From positions 1 to 64,000 of the forward strand of contig DATGZX010000164.1 of assembly GCA_035296965.1 (NCBI GenBank): a DNA stretch of 64,000 nt, in the 5' to 3' direction. The notes below the pieces were generated by a model, which saw only the letters and a program-made list of their open reading frames with translations, did no database searches and was not told where the DNA came from. A program made the translations under genes and the position numbers. This document shows positions 1-8,847 of this stretch, piece by piece. The stretch comes from DATGZX01 sp035296965. Lineage in GTDB: Bacteria; Planctomycetota; Planctomycetia; Gemmatales; Gemmataceae. Each line of letters opens with the position of its first letter. The stretch's first letter is position 1.

Positions 1-18
1 CTAACCCCCTCACCCCTG

Positions 19-157
19 CCCCTCTCCCCCGAGTACGGGGGAGAGGGGAAAAGGCGCAACACTCCAGGACAAGTGCACTAGCCGAAAATGGCCGTCTTAT
101 CCGCGGTTTTCATCAGCCCACCCCCGACCCCTCTCCCCGGAGTACCGGGGCGAGGGG
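19..157. repeat. Two related GC-rich inverted repeats
   Basis: Bases 19-48 form a perfect 12-bp hairpin (C-rich arm, loop GAGTAC, G-rich arm). Bases 128-157 form a 13-bp hairpin of the same family with one mismatch and loop AGTA. The shared CCCTCTCCCC..GAGTAC..GGGGAGAGGG core suggests two copies of one dispersed intergenic repeat. They lie 3' of the leftward gene that ends at 206, so the right one could also act as a transcription stop, although no T-run follows on either strand. Confidence 0.6.
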
Positions 158-205
158 AGAACTTTCGCTGCCGCTCGCCTAAAGCTTCGAGTGCGTCTCG
201 GAAGG

Positions 206-1027
206 TCAATCCCAAAGCGCTGCCTCTTCCCCATCCAGTCGTAGCGTCAGGCACTTGGCACTGCCGCCCGCCTTGATGAATTCATCTAGTTCCGTGGGGA
301 TGGGCTCATAGCCCCAAGACTTCAACTCGGCAGCCAGGCGCTCGCAGCCTGTGTTCATGACGACTTTCTTGCCGACCACCACGGCATTGCAGCCAAAGCG
401 GTGCGCCTCCGACTCCTCAACCGTCACCAGCCGTGGAATATGCGTTTGCAGGACCTTCCGGCCATAAGCGTCGAAGGCGGCGGGATGGTAAATGGCTTCG
501 CCGGGCGCCAGCGGGCAGAAGCACGTGTCAAGGTGATAGAAGCGCGGGTTTACCAGCTCCAGCGGTAGAACCTGTTTCCCAAGTGCTTGTGCCAGGAATT
601 GGTGTCCCTGCACATCGCTGCGGATGCGGTATCCGGCAAACAAGGTGGAACCACAAAAGAGGGCGTCGCCGGCGCCTTCGAAGTAAATGCCTTCCGGCAA
701 ATGCTCGACCGTGAATCCGTGGCCGGCGAACCAGGCGTCGTCATAAGGCGTTTCGCGGGCGCGCACCTCGTGGCGGAAGCGCGAACTGAAGAATTGGCTT
801 TTGAACACCAAGCCAGCATTGGCCGTGAACACCAGGTCCGGCAGACCTGGTTGCGGGGCCAGCAACTCGACAGAGACGCCGAGCCCCTTCAGGATCTCAG
901 AGAGAGCGATCCATTGTTGGCGCGCCCGCTCCGGCGTACTGCCGCGCGCCCGGCTCATCCAGGGATTGATTTCGTACTCGATCCCGTAGTAGTCGGGGGG
1001 GCACATCAAGATGCGTCGCTGCCGCAT
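206..1027 (-). CDS. Arginine dihydrolase-like guanidino hydrolase (amidinotransferase fold)
   Basis: A 273-aa protein of the pentein (amidinotransferase/dimethylargininase) superfamily. It most resembles the N-terminal catalytic half of cyanobacterial AgrE/ArgZ, which converts arginine to ornithine, CO2 and two ammonia. Visible active-site elements are the FTAN motif with Asn70 (an Asn at this place is diagnostic of the dihydrolase), FEGAGDA with Asp121, His165 in YHLDTCF, and the nucleophile Cys259 in GGSAKCLT. The length equals the isolated catalytic domain. It lies just downstream of, and in the same direction as, an ornithine cyclodeaminase-type gene, so the pair could take arginine to proline. 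No strong ribosome-binding site is seen before the ATG. Dimethylarginine hydrolase is an alternative; the neighbour and Asn70 favour arginine dihydrolase. Confidence 0.8.
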   Translation of the reverse strand: MRQRRILMCPPDYYGIEYEINPWMSRARGSTPERARQQWIALSEILKGLGVSVELLAPQPGLPDLVFTANAGLVFKSQFFSSRFRHEVRARETPYDDAWFAGHGFTVEHLPEGIYFEGAGDALFCGSTLFAGYRIRSDVQGHQFLAQALGKQVLPLELVNPRFYHLDTCFCPLAPGEAIYHPAAFDAYGRKVLQTHIPRLVTVEESEAHRFGCNAVVVGKKVVMNTGCERLAAELKSWGYEPIPTELDEFIKAGGSAKCLTLRLDGEEAALWD

Positions 1028-1145
1028 GAATTATTGTCCGCAGTGCGAAGTTTAGCTTATCGTGTCGCGCTTGCTACAGCGCGCCGGGTGCCGCGCTTCA
1101 GCTTGAGCCGGGCACTTGGAGGCGACGGCGAGACTGTAAACGCAA

Positions 1146-2408
1146 TTACGCACGGCGGTCCTCCGACGAATCTATCTCGTTGACCAAGGCGCGCAAGAAA
1201 GGCTCTACGTCAGTAACGACGCCGACAGTTTGGATGCTGCCTCGGTCCATGAGCTTGGTGACCGTGGCGGGGTTAATGTCTACGCAGGCGACCTTCACCC
1301 AGGCCGGCAGCAGATTACCTGTCGCGATTGCGTGCAGGGCTGTGGCCAGCATCAAGCAGAATCCTGTGCCGTGAATCAGCTCGCGCATGCGACGCTGCGC
1401 CTCCAACATCTCGGTGATGACCTCCGGGAGTGGCCCGTCATCCCGAATGCTTCCTGCCAGCACGAATGGGACGTCGTGGCGGACGCACTCATACATGATA
1501 CCGCTCTTGAGGATCCCCTTGGCAACGGCGGCGCGGATGCCGCCGACCCGGCGCATCGTGTTGATCGCGCGCAGGTGATGTTCGTGCCCTTCTTCGGCGG
1601 GCAGCCCGCGCTCCAGGGAGATCCCCAGGCTGGTGCCATACAAGGCGTGCTCGATATCGTGCGTGGCCAGCGCGTTGCCGGCAAAGAGAACATTGATGTA
1701 GCCGATGCGAATGAGCCGGCTGACGTGCTCCACGCTGCCTGTGTGCACGACCGCCGGGCCGAGTACTGCCAGAATCTTGTCCCCGGCTGCGCGCGTTCGC
1801 TTCATGGCCGCGGCTATCTCGCGGACGGTCACACCCTTGGGCTTCTCACTCGAGACCGGACTCGCCATGAATTCGAAGAGGTTTTGCCGAGCTGCTGTCT
1901 CTGAAACGATCACGCGCAATCCCTGACGGCCGACAACAAGCAGGTCGCCCTTCCGGACGTCGGTCATCGGCACGCACCGTGCAGCTCCACCTTCGGAATC
2001 CACCAGGATACCGCAGTCCATTTCCTGGTCTTCGACGTCGATCCACTCGCCCTTCAGCCGAATCTGCGTTCGGTAGTTCGTTGTACTGTAGAACCCTTCT
2101 GGGAAGGCGCCGTCCATATCAGCCGCCACGATTGTGCATTCTTGCGCGGAAATCGGTGCGGCCCCATGATCGTGAATGGCATCGAGGATTTCCTGCAACG
2201 CCGTAGCGGTAGGAGCGTGCACCTCAATCCGCGCGTAACTGGGGTCGGTTTGATGCTGGCCGACGCGGATGTCCTTCAGGACATAGGATCCGCCATGGGT
2301 GAGGATCTCGTCCAATACCTTCGGCAAGATGAGTGAATCAATGATATGCCCCTGGATCTCGACGACTTCTACGCATTCCGTGGCAGCCGCTGGATTCGCA
2401 GTTTCCAT
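1146..2408 (-). CDS. LOR/SDH-type ornithine cyclodeaminase (TIGR00300 family)
   Basis: About 420 aa. The N-terminal half (VEVVEIQGHIIDSLILPK and the following 150 residues) is the LOR/SDH conserved region. The C-terminal half is a Rossmann-like nucleotide-binding part containing GPAVVHTGS, MRRVGGIRAAV and the CVDINPATVTKL segment. Archaeal members and the C-terminal half of cyanobacterial AgrE convert ornithine to proline plus ammonia using NAD. I start at the ATG at 2408 because the family alignment begins just after it and a GAGG lies upstream; the frame stays open to 2501. It is followed 118 bp later by the arginine dihydrolase gene, consistent with an arginine-to-proline operon. Lysine-ketoglutarate reductase activity is a less likely alternative. 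Confidence 0.78.
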   Translation of the reverse strand: METANPAAATECVEVVEIQGHIIDSLILPKVLDEILTHGGSYVLKDIRVGQHQTDPSYARIEVHAPTATALQEILDAIHDHGAAPISAQECTIVAADMDGAFPEGFYSTTNYRTQIRLKGEWIDVEDQEMDCGILVDSEGGAARCVPMTDVRKGDLLVVGRQGLRVIVSETAARQNLFEFMASPVSSEKPKGVTVREIAAAMKRTRAAGDKILAVLGPAVVHTGSVEHVSRLIRIGYINVLFAGNALATHDIEHALYGTSLGISLERGLPAEEGHEHHLRAINTMRRVGGIRAAVAKGILKSGIMYECVRHDVPFVLAGSIRDDGPLPEVITEMLEAQRRMRELIHGTGFCLMLATALHAIATGNLLPAWVKVACVDINPATVTKLMDRGSIQTVGVVTDVEPFLRALVNEIDSSEDRRA

Positions 2409-2512
2409 TGACTTCGGTCCCTCATCCTTGGTGAGCAGTGCTTCGTATTCGACGACCACAACAAGACGGCGGTCCGACACACAGGTATAAGTTCCGGACA
2501 CCGAGCTAAAAG

Positions 2513-3247
2513 CTAGGTGCCGCCTGCGTTGTTCGAGTCGTTTGTATGATTGCGCGGGATCGGCTTGCCAGTTCGAAACGCTTCACTCAGCAATTGTTTC
2601 GCCGGGTCGGGCAAAGAGCTTTCCTGGATCTTGTGGATCGTATTCTCCACTGGGTATTCGAGGCGTTTCAGCTCCACGCGGTTGTCGTCGATCACCGCGT
2701 AGGCGCCGCGCGGGTCGCCGTCGCGAGGCTGGCCGATGCTGCCCGGATTGATTACCAATTTGTCTCCCACCTCCAGGACGTAGGGTTGGTGTGTATGACC
2801 TGCGCAAACCACGTCGACATCCAGGTTTTGCAACCTTCTCCCCCAAAGTTCAGCGTCGGGGTAGGCGTATTCATCCAGTGGATCGCGCGGCGTTGCGTGC
2901 ACGAGCAGGAATCGTGTGTCATCAAGCGTCACGGCCTGTGTGACAGGTAATGCCGCCAAGAACCGCAAATCGACCTCGTTCAACAGCTGCCTGGTTATTT
3001 GCCTCGTAACGCCCGTAAGGTACTTGAACCCATTGCGCCCGGTTACCATGACATTCTGGGCGACTGCATGATCATGGTTGCCGCGGACGGTATAATGGGC
3101 GTGCCGGCGCACCCAATCGAGGCACGGTGCCGGCTCCAAGGCGTAATCGACCAAGTCGCCCAGGCAAAGGCAGATGTCGTGCGGTTCCTGCAAGGCTTGC
3201 AAGGCCGGCCAGTTCGCATGAATGTCAGCAATCAGGAGAATGCGCAT
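2513..3247 (-). CDS. YfcE/MJ0936-like metallophosphoesterase
   Basis: A 244-aa cytosolic phosphodiesterase of the calcineurin-like superfamily. The metal-binding blocks are in the expected order: Asp8-x-His10 (IADIHAN), GDLVD with Asp31, GNHDH with Asn57-His58, then VHATP and CAGHTHQPY near residue 150. INPGSIGQPRDGD follows and is typical of the YfcE/MJ0936 subgroup, which cleaves small phosphodiesters in vitro. The size is slightly above the family norm (about 160-240 aa) because of a C-terminal tail. It is transcribed with the upstream-facing ornithine cyclodeaminase gene about 100 bp downstream, but no functional link is evident. The natural substrate is unknown. Confidence 0.82.
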   Translation of the reverse strand: MRILLIADIHANWPALQALQEPHDICLCLGDLVDYALEPAPCLDWVRRHAHYTVRGNHDHAVAQNVMVTGRNGFKYLTGVTRQITRQLLNEVDLRFLAALPVTQAVTLDDTRFLLVHATPRDPLDEYAYPDAELWGRRLQNLDVDVVCAGHTHQPYVLEVGDKLVINPGSIGQPRDGDPRGAYAVIDDNRVELKRLEYPVENTIHKIQESSLPDPAKQLLSEAFRTGKPIPRNHTNDSNNAGGT

Positions 3248-3435
3248 TCAGGTATTGCCTTAAAACGATGAGGACGATGCTTGACTCTTTTGCTCCCTTC
3301 CGGGTATATCCATAATAGGATGCGAAGGGTGGCTTTGTTGCCGGAACCGTACCGCTCATTTTAGCGAGTAGCGATTCCGCTGGTCAGTTTCTCGACGTGT
3401 GGGTACCATGCGTCATCAGACCGACGAGGGGCGTT

Positions 3436-3738
3436 ATGGCGATAGATAGGCCCGCTCGCCGCATGACCTTGCGGCAACAACTCACCCACGCCGAAAAATG
3501 CACGCGCGATCTCATCGAGAGCTTCCATGGCGCGATGATGCCCAATATATCAGATCTGCGCGACTTGAGTCGGCCCATCCGCCGCCGAAGCCACTATCCC
3601 ACGTTGGTTGCTGTAGTGAACTCCCTCAAGAAGCTGCAACGAGCCAGTACGGAGACCGTGGAAGCGTTGGAATACCTGCAGGAGCAGATGCAAGAAATCC
3701 GCGAACACGCTTCCCGCGAACGCGTCAATCGCCTCTAG
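3436..3738 (+). CDS. Small hypothetical protein
   Basis: A 100-aa basic, helical protein with no recognised domain. I chose the ATG at 3436 because GAGGGG lies 5-10 bases upstream; the frame is open from 3397. The C-terminal half (roughly residues 55-100) has heptad-like spacing (LVAVVNSLKKL, ETVEALEYLQEQMQEI) and could form a short coiled coil. It overlaps tail-to-tail by 14 bp with the cobalamin adenosyltransferase gene on the other strand. Coding status rests on the ribosome-binding site and length only. Confidence 0.5.
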   Translation: MAIDRPARRMTLRQQLTHAEKCTRDLIESFHGAMMPNISDLRDLSRPIRRRSHYPTLVAVVNSLKKLQRASTETVEALEYLQEQMQEIREHASRERVNRL

Positions 3739-4366
3739 TCGCATCCTTTTCTAGTGCCTGGGTGCCAGTGCTCCCAGCGCCTTGCCCTGCCCCGGTCTTC
3801 CCGGGAATCCACAGTACGTCCCCTTCTCCGACCTTGTTGTAAACGCGCGCCAAAACGAACAGGAGATCCGAGAGACGGTTCAGGTAAATAGGCACCTGCG
3901 GGTTGACTTTCTCGACGCGCGCGAGTGTTACCACCGCTCGCTCGGCCCGCCGGCAAACTGTTCGCGCGAGGTGACACCAGGCTGCCAAGGCGGAGCCGCC
4001 GGGCAAGACAAAGCTCTTCAGAGGAGCCAGACCTCCATTGAGGCGATCGATGGCCTGCTCGAGGCGTTCAGCTTGCCCAGGCTGAACGCGCAGATGTCGG
4101 CCCGGCATCTCCCTCTCTTCCTCACGAAGACAGAGATCGGCGCCGATGTCAAAAAGGTCGTTCTGAATGCTTTGCAGCAGAGTTGCCTCCGGCACCTCGA
4201 CCTGTTGCGCGAGCAACATCCCCAGGACAGCATTGAGTTCATCGACTTCGCCGTAGGCAGTCACACGTGCATGGTCCTTGGGAACGCGCGCACCATCGCC
4301 GAGCGATGTCTCGCCGCAATCGCCAGTTTTTGTGTAGATCCGTGACAGATAAACCATTTCCATCAT
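3725..4366 (-). CDS. PduO-type cob(I)alamin adenosyltransferase
   Basis: About 213 aa. It transfers the adenosyl group of ATP to cob(I)alamin, making coenzyme B12. The N-terminal ATP-binding motif is IYTKTGDCGETSLGDG, followed by VTAYGEVDELNAVLG. The C-terminal signature has the RRAERAVV basic helix and YLNRLSDLLFVLARVYN. The length matches the PduO N-terminal/MMAB family. Several ATG codons lie close together (4366, 4363, 4357); I chose 4366, preceded by a weak GAAGAG. The frame is open to 4504, but the extra residues are not family-like. No other B12 genes are nearby, so it probably serves salvage or a distant adenosylcobalamin-dependent enzyme. Confidence 0.88.
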   Translation of the reverse strand: MMEMVYLSRIYTKTGDCGETSLGDGARVPKDHARVTAYGEVDELNAVLGMLLAQQVEVPEATLLQSIQNDLFDIGADLCLREEEREMPGRHLRVQPGQAERLEQAIDRLNGGLAPLKSFVLPGGSALAAWCHLARTVCRRAERAVVTLARVEKVNPQVPIYLNRLSDLLFVLARVYNKVGEGDVLWIPGKTGAGQGAGSTGTQALEKDATRGD

Positions 4367-4830
4367 GCTCTTCAGAAAGCGTTGCCGCGTCAAGCCGGCT
4401 CCCAGCGCTCCCCAGGGTTCACCTTTCGACAAGTAAACGCGCAAGGGATTATAGCGTGGTCGAAGCGACTGAGATCCTCTCGATGCGTCGCCGGTGGGCG
4501 ACACTCTTAAAAGATTGGAACTATTGGTTGAAGTTTTTCGTCAAACAAATGTTTGTGCCTTCCAGCAGCCAGATGACGGGCTCAGCTTTTGTCAGAAAAT
4601 GAGTTGACAGTTGCGAGCAGGTTCTTTAGCCTTGAGAGGGTGAATTCTATCTCACCTGATTGCGGCTTGCGGTTGAGCTTCACGAAACGGTCCATGCCCT
4701 GATTCGCGGCCCACCAAACTCTCCCCAGGACCGACCAGAATACTCCTGATAGTTCGTCTTAAGTTCGCCTCGTTCGCATTTAGGCGACCAAGAGTCGTCG
4801 AGCGGAGATAACCCGAAGGGAGATCGATTC
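4367..4830. other. Intergenic region between divergent genes
   Basis: No convincing gene is seen. A TTGACA hexamer occurs at 4604-4609 on the plus strand, but the -10 at the usual spacing is poor. This stretch should hold the promoters for both the leftward adenosyltransferase gene and the rightward DUF1501 block. Confidence 0.4.
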
Positions 4831-6168
4831 ATGCAGCCAAAAACCGCCGGTACCTGGAACGATGATCCAGCTCACTTTCGCCCGCCCACGCGCCGATCAT
4901 TCCTATACGTCGGCCTTGTCGGGGGCCTGGGACTCACCCTCGACGAGTTCTTCCGCTTGCAGGCTCGCGCTGACACCAAGGCCAACGGCGCCAAGGAGCC
5001 ACCTGCAAAATCTCTGATCCACATTTTCTTGCCCGGCGGCATGGCCCACCAGGATTCGTTTGATCCGAAGCCCTACGCTCCGATTGAATACCGCGGCGAG
5101 TTAGGAACTATCCCCACAAGGTTGGATGGTGTCTTCCTCAACGAATACCTGAAACAGACGGCGCAGGTCGCCGACAAGATCACCATTTGTCGATCGATGA
5201 CGCACGGCGAAGCCGCTCACGAGCGCGGCACGCACAATATGTTCACCGGCTATCGCCCGAGTCCCGCACTGGTATTCCCAAGCATGGGCAGCGTCGTCTC
5301 CCATGAGTTTGGGCCGCGAAACAACTTGCCTCCTTACGTTTGCATCCCCAGCCAGCCCACGACTTACGCGGGCACAGGTTACCTCAGTTCAGCCTACGCG
5401 CCCTTCAGCCTCGGCAGTGACCCCGCCGCTGGCGGCTTCTCCGTGCAGGATCTCAACCTGCCAGGCGGTGTCGACGCCAAGCGGTTCACGACGCGCCGGA
5501 CCATGCTCGACGCCGTAAACGAGCACTTCGTTACCCGCGAAAAGGCCGACGGCATCGATGCGATGGACACGTTTTACCAGCGCGCCTACAGCCTGATTAG
5601 CTCGCAGAAGGCGCGCGAGGCCTTTAATATCAACTCAGAACCGGCCGCTATTCGTGACGAGTATGGTCGGAACGCTGCGGGACAGCGCATGCTATTGGCG
5701 CGGCGGCTGGTGGCGGCCGGCGTCCGCTTTGTGTCACTGACCTATGGCGGTTGGGACATGCACAGCAGCATCAAGGGCGGCATGGCCGGCCAATTACCCG
5801 CCTTCGATCAAGGCTTCGCGACGCTGATCCGCGATCTCGACCGGACCGGTCTCCTGAACTCGACACTGGTCATGATTTCTTCCGAATTCGGCCGGACTCC
5901 CAAGGTCAACGCTACTGCGGGCCGGGACCATTGGCCCAAGGTCTTCAGCGTGGTTCTCGCCGGAGGCGGCATCAAGCGCGGTTTCATTTACGGCAGTTCG
6001 GATGCAACCGCTTCGGAACCCGAGAACGATCCGCTCACGGTCGAAGACTTGGCGATGACGGTCTATCGCCAGCTCGGGATCAATGGCGCAAAGAAGCTAA
6101 TCGCTCCAGGCAACCGGCCCATCGACATTGTTCGCGAAGGTGCCGTGCGCCGGGATCTCATCGCGTAA
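4831..6168 (+). CDS. DUF1501 family exported protein (sulfatase-like fold)
   Basis: A 445-aa protein of the DUF1501 family, which is abundant in planctomycetes, related to alkaline phosphatase/sulfatase folds, and of unknown substrate. The N-terminus carries a twin-arginine-type signal (TRRSFLYVGLVGGLGLTLDEF), predicting export of a folded protein. Family blocks seen: HIFLPGGMAHQDSFDPKP, THGEAAHERGTHNMFTGYRPS, TYGGWDMHS, SSEFGRTPKVN followed by GRDHWPKVFSVVLAGGG. GGGAGAT precedes the ATG. It heads the block of PPC, DUF1549/DUF1553 and PSCyt1 proteins that usually accompanies DUF1501 in planctomycetes. A terminator follows the stop, so the rest of the block may be transcribed separately. Confidence 0.9.
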   Translation: MQPKTAGTWNDDPAHFRPPTRRSFLYVGLVGGLGLTLDEFFRLQARADTKANGAKEPPAKSLIHIFLPGGMAHQDSFDPKPYAPIEYRGELGTIPTRLDGVFLNEYLKQTAQVADKITICRSMTHGEAAHERGTHNMFTGYRPSPALVFPSMGSVVSHEFGPRNNLPPYVCIPSQPTTYAGTGYLSSAYAPFSLGSDPAAGGFSVQDLNLPGGVDAKRFTTRRTMLDAVNEHFVTREKADGIDAMDTFYQRAYSLISSQKAREAFNINSEPAAIRDEYGRNAAGQRMLLARRLVAAGVRFVSLTYGGWDMHSSIKGGMAGQLPAFDQGFATLIRDLDRTGLLNSTLVMISSEFGRTPKVNATAGRDHWPKVFSVVLAGGGIKRGFIYGSSDATASEPENDPLTVEDLAMTVYRQLGINGAKKLIAPGNRPIDIVREGAVRRDLIA

Positions 6169-6181
6169 CATCTTCAACTGG

Positions 6182-6218
6182 AAAGCCCACGGCCTGAACT
6201 CCGTGGGTTTTCTGTTTC
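6182..6218 (+). terminator. Rho-independent terminator after DUF1501
   Basis: An 11-bp stem (AAAGCCCACGG / CCGTGGGTTTT, one G-T pair) with an 8-nt loop is followed by a T-rich tail (TTTTCTGTTTCTC). It starts 14 bases after the DUF1501 stop. Confidence 0.75.
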
Positions 6219-6234
6219 TCTGGTGAGCGCACTC

Positions 6235-8739
6235 ATGATGAAGCATCTTGAAGAGAAACGCCGCAGGACGTTCGACGTGCGAGCTTGGTCTCTCGTCCTC
6301 CTCGCCTTCTCCGCCATTTTGTCTCCGGGCGGGTTGTCTCGCGCATTGGCCGCCTCACCCAGTTTGGGAAGCATCTTGCCACGCGGCGGCCAGCGTGGTA
6401 CGCAGACGGTTCTTTATTTCAACGGCGGCAGACTCTCGGATACGAAAGAAATTCTCTTTTATTATCCGGGGATTACCGTCACCAAGCTCGAAGTCGTCAA
6501 CGACGGCCAGGTCAAGGCAGCGGTGAAAATTGCCCCCGATTGCCGCCTCGGCGAGCATGCCGTGCGCGTGCGCACAGCCTCGGGCATCTCGGAGTTGCAC
6601 ACGTTCTTCGTTGGTGCCTTACCGCAGATCGATGAAAAAGAACCCAACAGCGAGTTCACGGCGCCACAGAAGATCCCCCTCAACGTCACGGTCAATGGCG
6701 TGATCGACAACGAAGACGTCGATTATTTCAGCTTCGAAGCCAAGAAGGGGCAGCGCGTCACCGCGGAAATCGAGGCGATGCGGCTCGGCGAAACACTCTT
6801 CGATCCCTATGTCGCTATCCTGGATATGAAGCGTTTCGAGCTGGCCGCGTCGGACGACGCGCCTTTGCTCGGCCAGGATGCTGTTGCTTCTGTCGTCATC
6901 CCCGCGGATGGCACCTATGTCGTCCAGGTACGCGAGAGCGCCTATGGCGGCAACGGTGCTTGCAGATACCGCCTTCATGTCGGCACTTTCCCCAGGCCGA
7001 CCGCCGTCGTGCCGGCAGGCGGCAAACTAGGCGAAGAGGTCGAGGTCACATTTCTGGGCGACCCGGCCGGCGAGTACAAGCAAAGATTCAAGCTGCCGGC
7101 CACCTACCAGGAAAAGTTCGGCATCTTCGCCCAGGACGCGAGTGGCATCTCTCCATCCCCGAATCCCTTTCGTCTCTCGGAATTCGGCAACGTGATCGAA
7201 GTCGAGCCGAACGATACCCATGCGCAAGCCACGCCGGCAGAGCTTCCTTGCGCACTCAACGGCGTCATTTCCAAGGCGGGCGACATTGATTACTTCCGTT
7301 TCAAAGCCAAAAAGGGCCAGATTTTTGACGTGCATTGCTACGCGCGCCGGCTTGGCTCGGCCCTTGACTCGGTGATGGTGCTCTCCCATTTCAACGGAGG
7401 TGGGATCGTCGGTAACGACGACGCCATCGGACCGGACAGCTATTTCCGATTTACGGCCCCCGAGGACAAGGAATACGTCATCAGCGTCACCGACCACCTT
7501 GGCAAAGGGGGCCCCAACTACTTCTACCGCATCGAGTTCACGCCGGTGAAGCCGAAGGTCGTGTTGAGCATTCCGAAGGTCGCTCTTTTTTCCCAGGAGC
7601 GACAAACGATCGCTGTACCGCGCGGCAATCGTTATGCGGCGCTGATTTCGGGTGCCCGTGGCGACTTCGGCGGCGAACTGGTCATTGGCGCCGAAGGATT
7701 GCCCAAAGGCGTGACCGTTCATTCCGAAAACATGGCTGCCAACCTCGACGTGGTGCCGGTGCTCTTTGAGGCCGCGCCCGACGCGCCCGTCGCGGGCACG
7801 CTGGCCAACATCGTTGCTCATCATGCGGACCCTGCTCAAAAGATTCATTCGGCCTTCAGTCAGCTTGTGGAGTTGGTTACAGGCCCCCCGGGACAGTCGG
7901 TTTACTGGACGCACACTGTCCACCAAGCGGCCGTTGCCGTCATTGACGAGGTGCCCTTCAAGATCCGCATCGTCGAGCCCAAGGTGCCGCTCGTGCACAA
8001 CGGCTCCATGAACCTGAAGATCGTTGCCAAGCGCAAGAAAGGTTACAACGAAGCGATCACGATCGTACCGTTGTTCAATCCACCCGGCGTTGGGTCGGCA
8101 AGTTCCGTGACGATTCCTGCGGGGCAGAATGAAGTCCTGTTCCCGATCAACGCCAACGGTGGCGCTCCGGTACGAAAGTGGAAATACGTCGTGCTCGGTG
8201 TGGCCAACGTGGGTAATGGGCCCATCTGGGTGGCATCCCAGTTAGCGACTCTCGAAATCACGCCGCCTTATGTGGCTTTTGCGATGGAGCGCGCAGCCGC
8301 GGAGCAGGGCCGGACCACTGAATTATTCTGCAAAGTACAGCAACAGACTCCTTTCCCCAGCAGCGCTAAGGTCAACCTGATTGGCCTGCCTGCCAAGGTC
8401 ACGGCTCCGGAGTTGCAAATCACCAAGGAGACCAAGGAGTTTACCTTCAAACTGAACATCGACAAAACCAGCCCGGCCGGCCAGCACCGGAACCTGTTCT
8501 GCCAGGTTGTCATCATGCAAAACGGCGAACCAATTGTGCACAACGTCGGCAGCAGCGAATTACGCATCGACGTGCCGTTGCCGCCCAAGCAGAATGAGGC
8601 GCCCAAAGCTCCCGCCCCCGCCGTCGCCGCGAAAAAGCCGGAGCCGCCCAAGCTTGCCGCGCAGAAACGCTTGACGCGCCTGGAGCAGTTGCGTCTAGAG
8701 CAGGAGGAACGGGAAAAAGCCGGCAGGGAAAAGAAGTGA
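6235..8739 (+). CDS. Exported protein with two PPC (pre-peptidase C-terminal) domains
   Basis: About 834 aa. An N-terminal signal peptide (hydrophobic LVLLAFSAILSPGGL, ending ALAAS) is followed by an IPT/TIG-like segment and two pre-peptidase C-terminal beta-sandwich domains. Each domain is marked by EPN, then DYF(S/R)F.AKKGQ, and a closing segment (residues about 145-250 and 330-430). The C-terminus is Ala/Pro/Lys-rich and ends in a charged helix. It has no catalytic domain and probably acts as a cell-surface binding protein. I prefer the ATG at 6235 because GGTGAG lies just upstream; a GTG at 6223 is possible. It lies between DUF1501 and DUF1549/DUF1553 genes, a common planctomycete arrangement. 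Confidence 0.82.
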   Translation: MMKHLEEKRRRTFDVRAWSLVLLAFSAILSPGGLSRALAASPSLGSILPRGGQRGTQTVLYFNGGRLSDTKEILFYYPGITVTKLEVVNDGQVKAAVKIAPDCRLGEHAVRVRTASGISELHTFFVGALPQIDEKEPNSEFTAPQKIPLNVTVNGVIDNEDVDYFSFEAKKGQRVTAEIEAMRLGETLFDPYVAILDMKRFELAASDDAPLLGQDAVASVVIPADGTYVVQVRESAYGGNGACRYRLHVGTFPRPTAVVPAGGKLGEEVEVTFLGDPAGEYKQRFKLPATYQEKFGIFAQDASGISPSPNPFRLSEFGNVIEVEPNDTHAQATPAELPCALNGVISKAGDIDYFRFKAKKGQIFDVHCYARRLGSALDSVMVLSHFNGGGIVGNDDAIGPDSYFRFTAPEDKEYVISVTDHLGKGGPNYFYRIEFTPVKPKVVLSIPKVALFSQERQTIAVPRGNRYAALISGARGDFGGELVIGAEGLPKGVTVHSENMAANLDVVPVLFEAAPDAPVAGTLANIVAHHADPAQKIHSAFSQLVELVTGPPGQSVYWTHTVHQAAVAVIDEVPFKIRIVEPKVPLVHNGSMNLKIVAKRKKGYNEAITIVPLFNPPGVGSASSVTIPAGQNEVLFPINANGGAPVRKWKYVVLGVANVGNGPIWVASQLATLEITPPYVAFAMERAAAEQGRTTELFCKVQQQTPFPSSAKVNLIGLPAKVTAPELQITKETKEFTFKLNIDKTSPAGQHRNLFCQVVIMQNGEPIVHNVGSSELRIDVPLPPKQNEAPKAPAPAVAAKKPEPPKLAAQKRLTRLEQLRLEQEEREKAGREKK

Positions 8740-8847
8740 AAAGAGAAGAACGAAGGCAGGAAGTTCTGGTTCCGCATCGCCACAAACAGTAACCACCAGA
8801 ACGCGAGATGGTCGCTCGGACGCGTCTTGCCCACGAGGTAAATTGTC

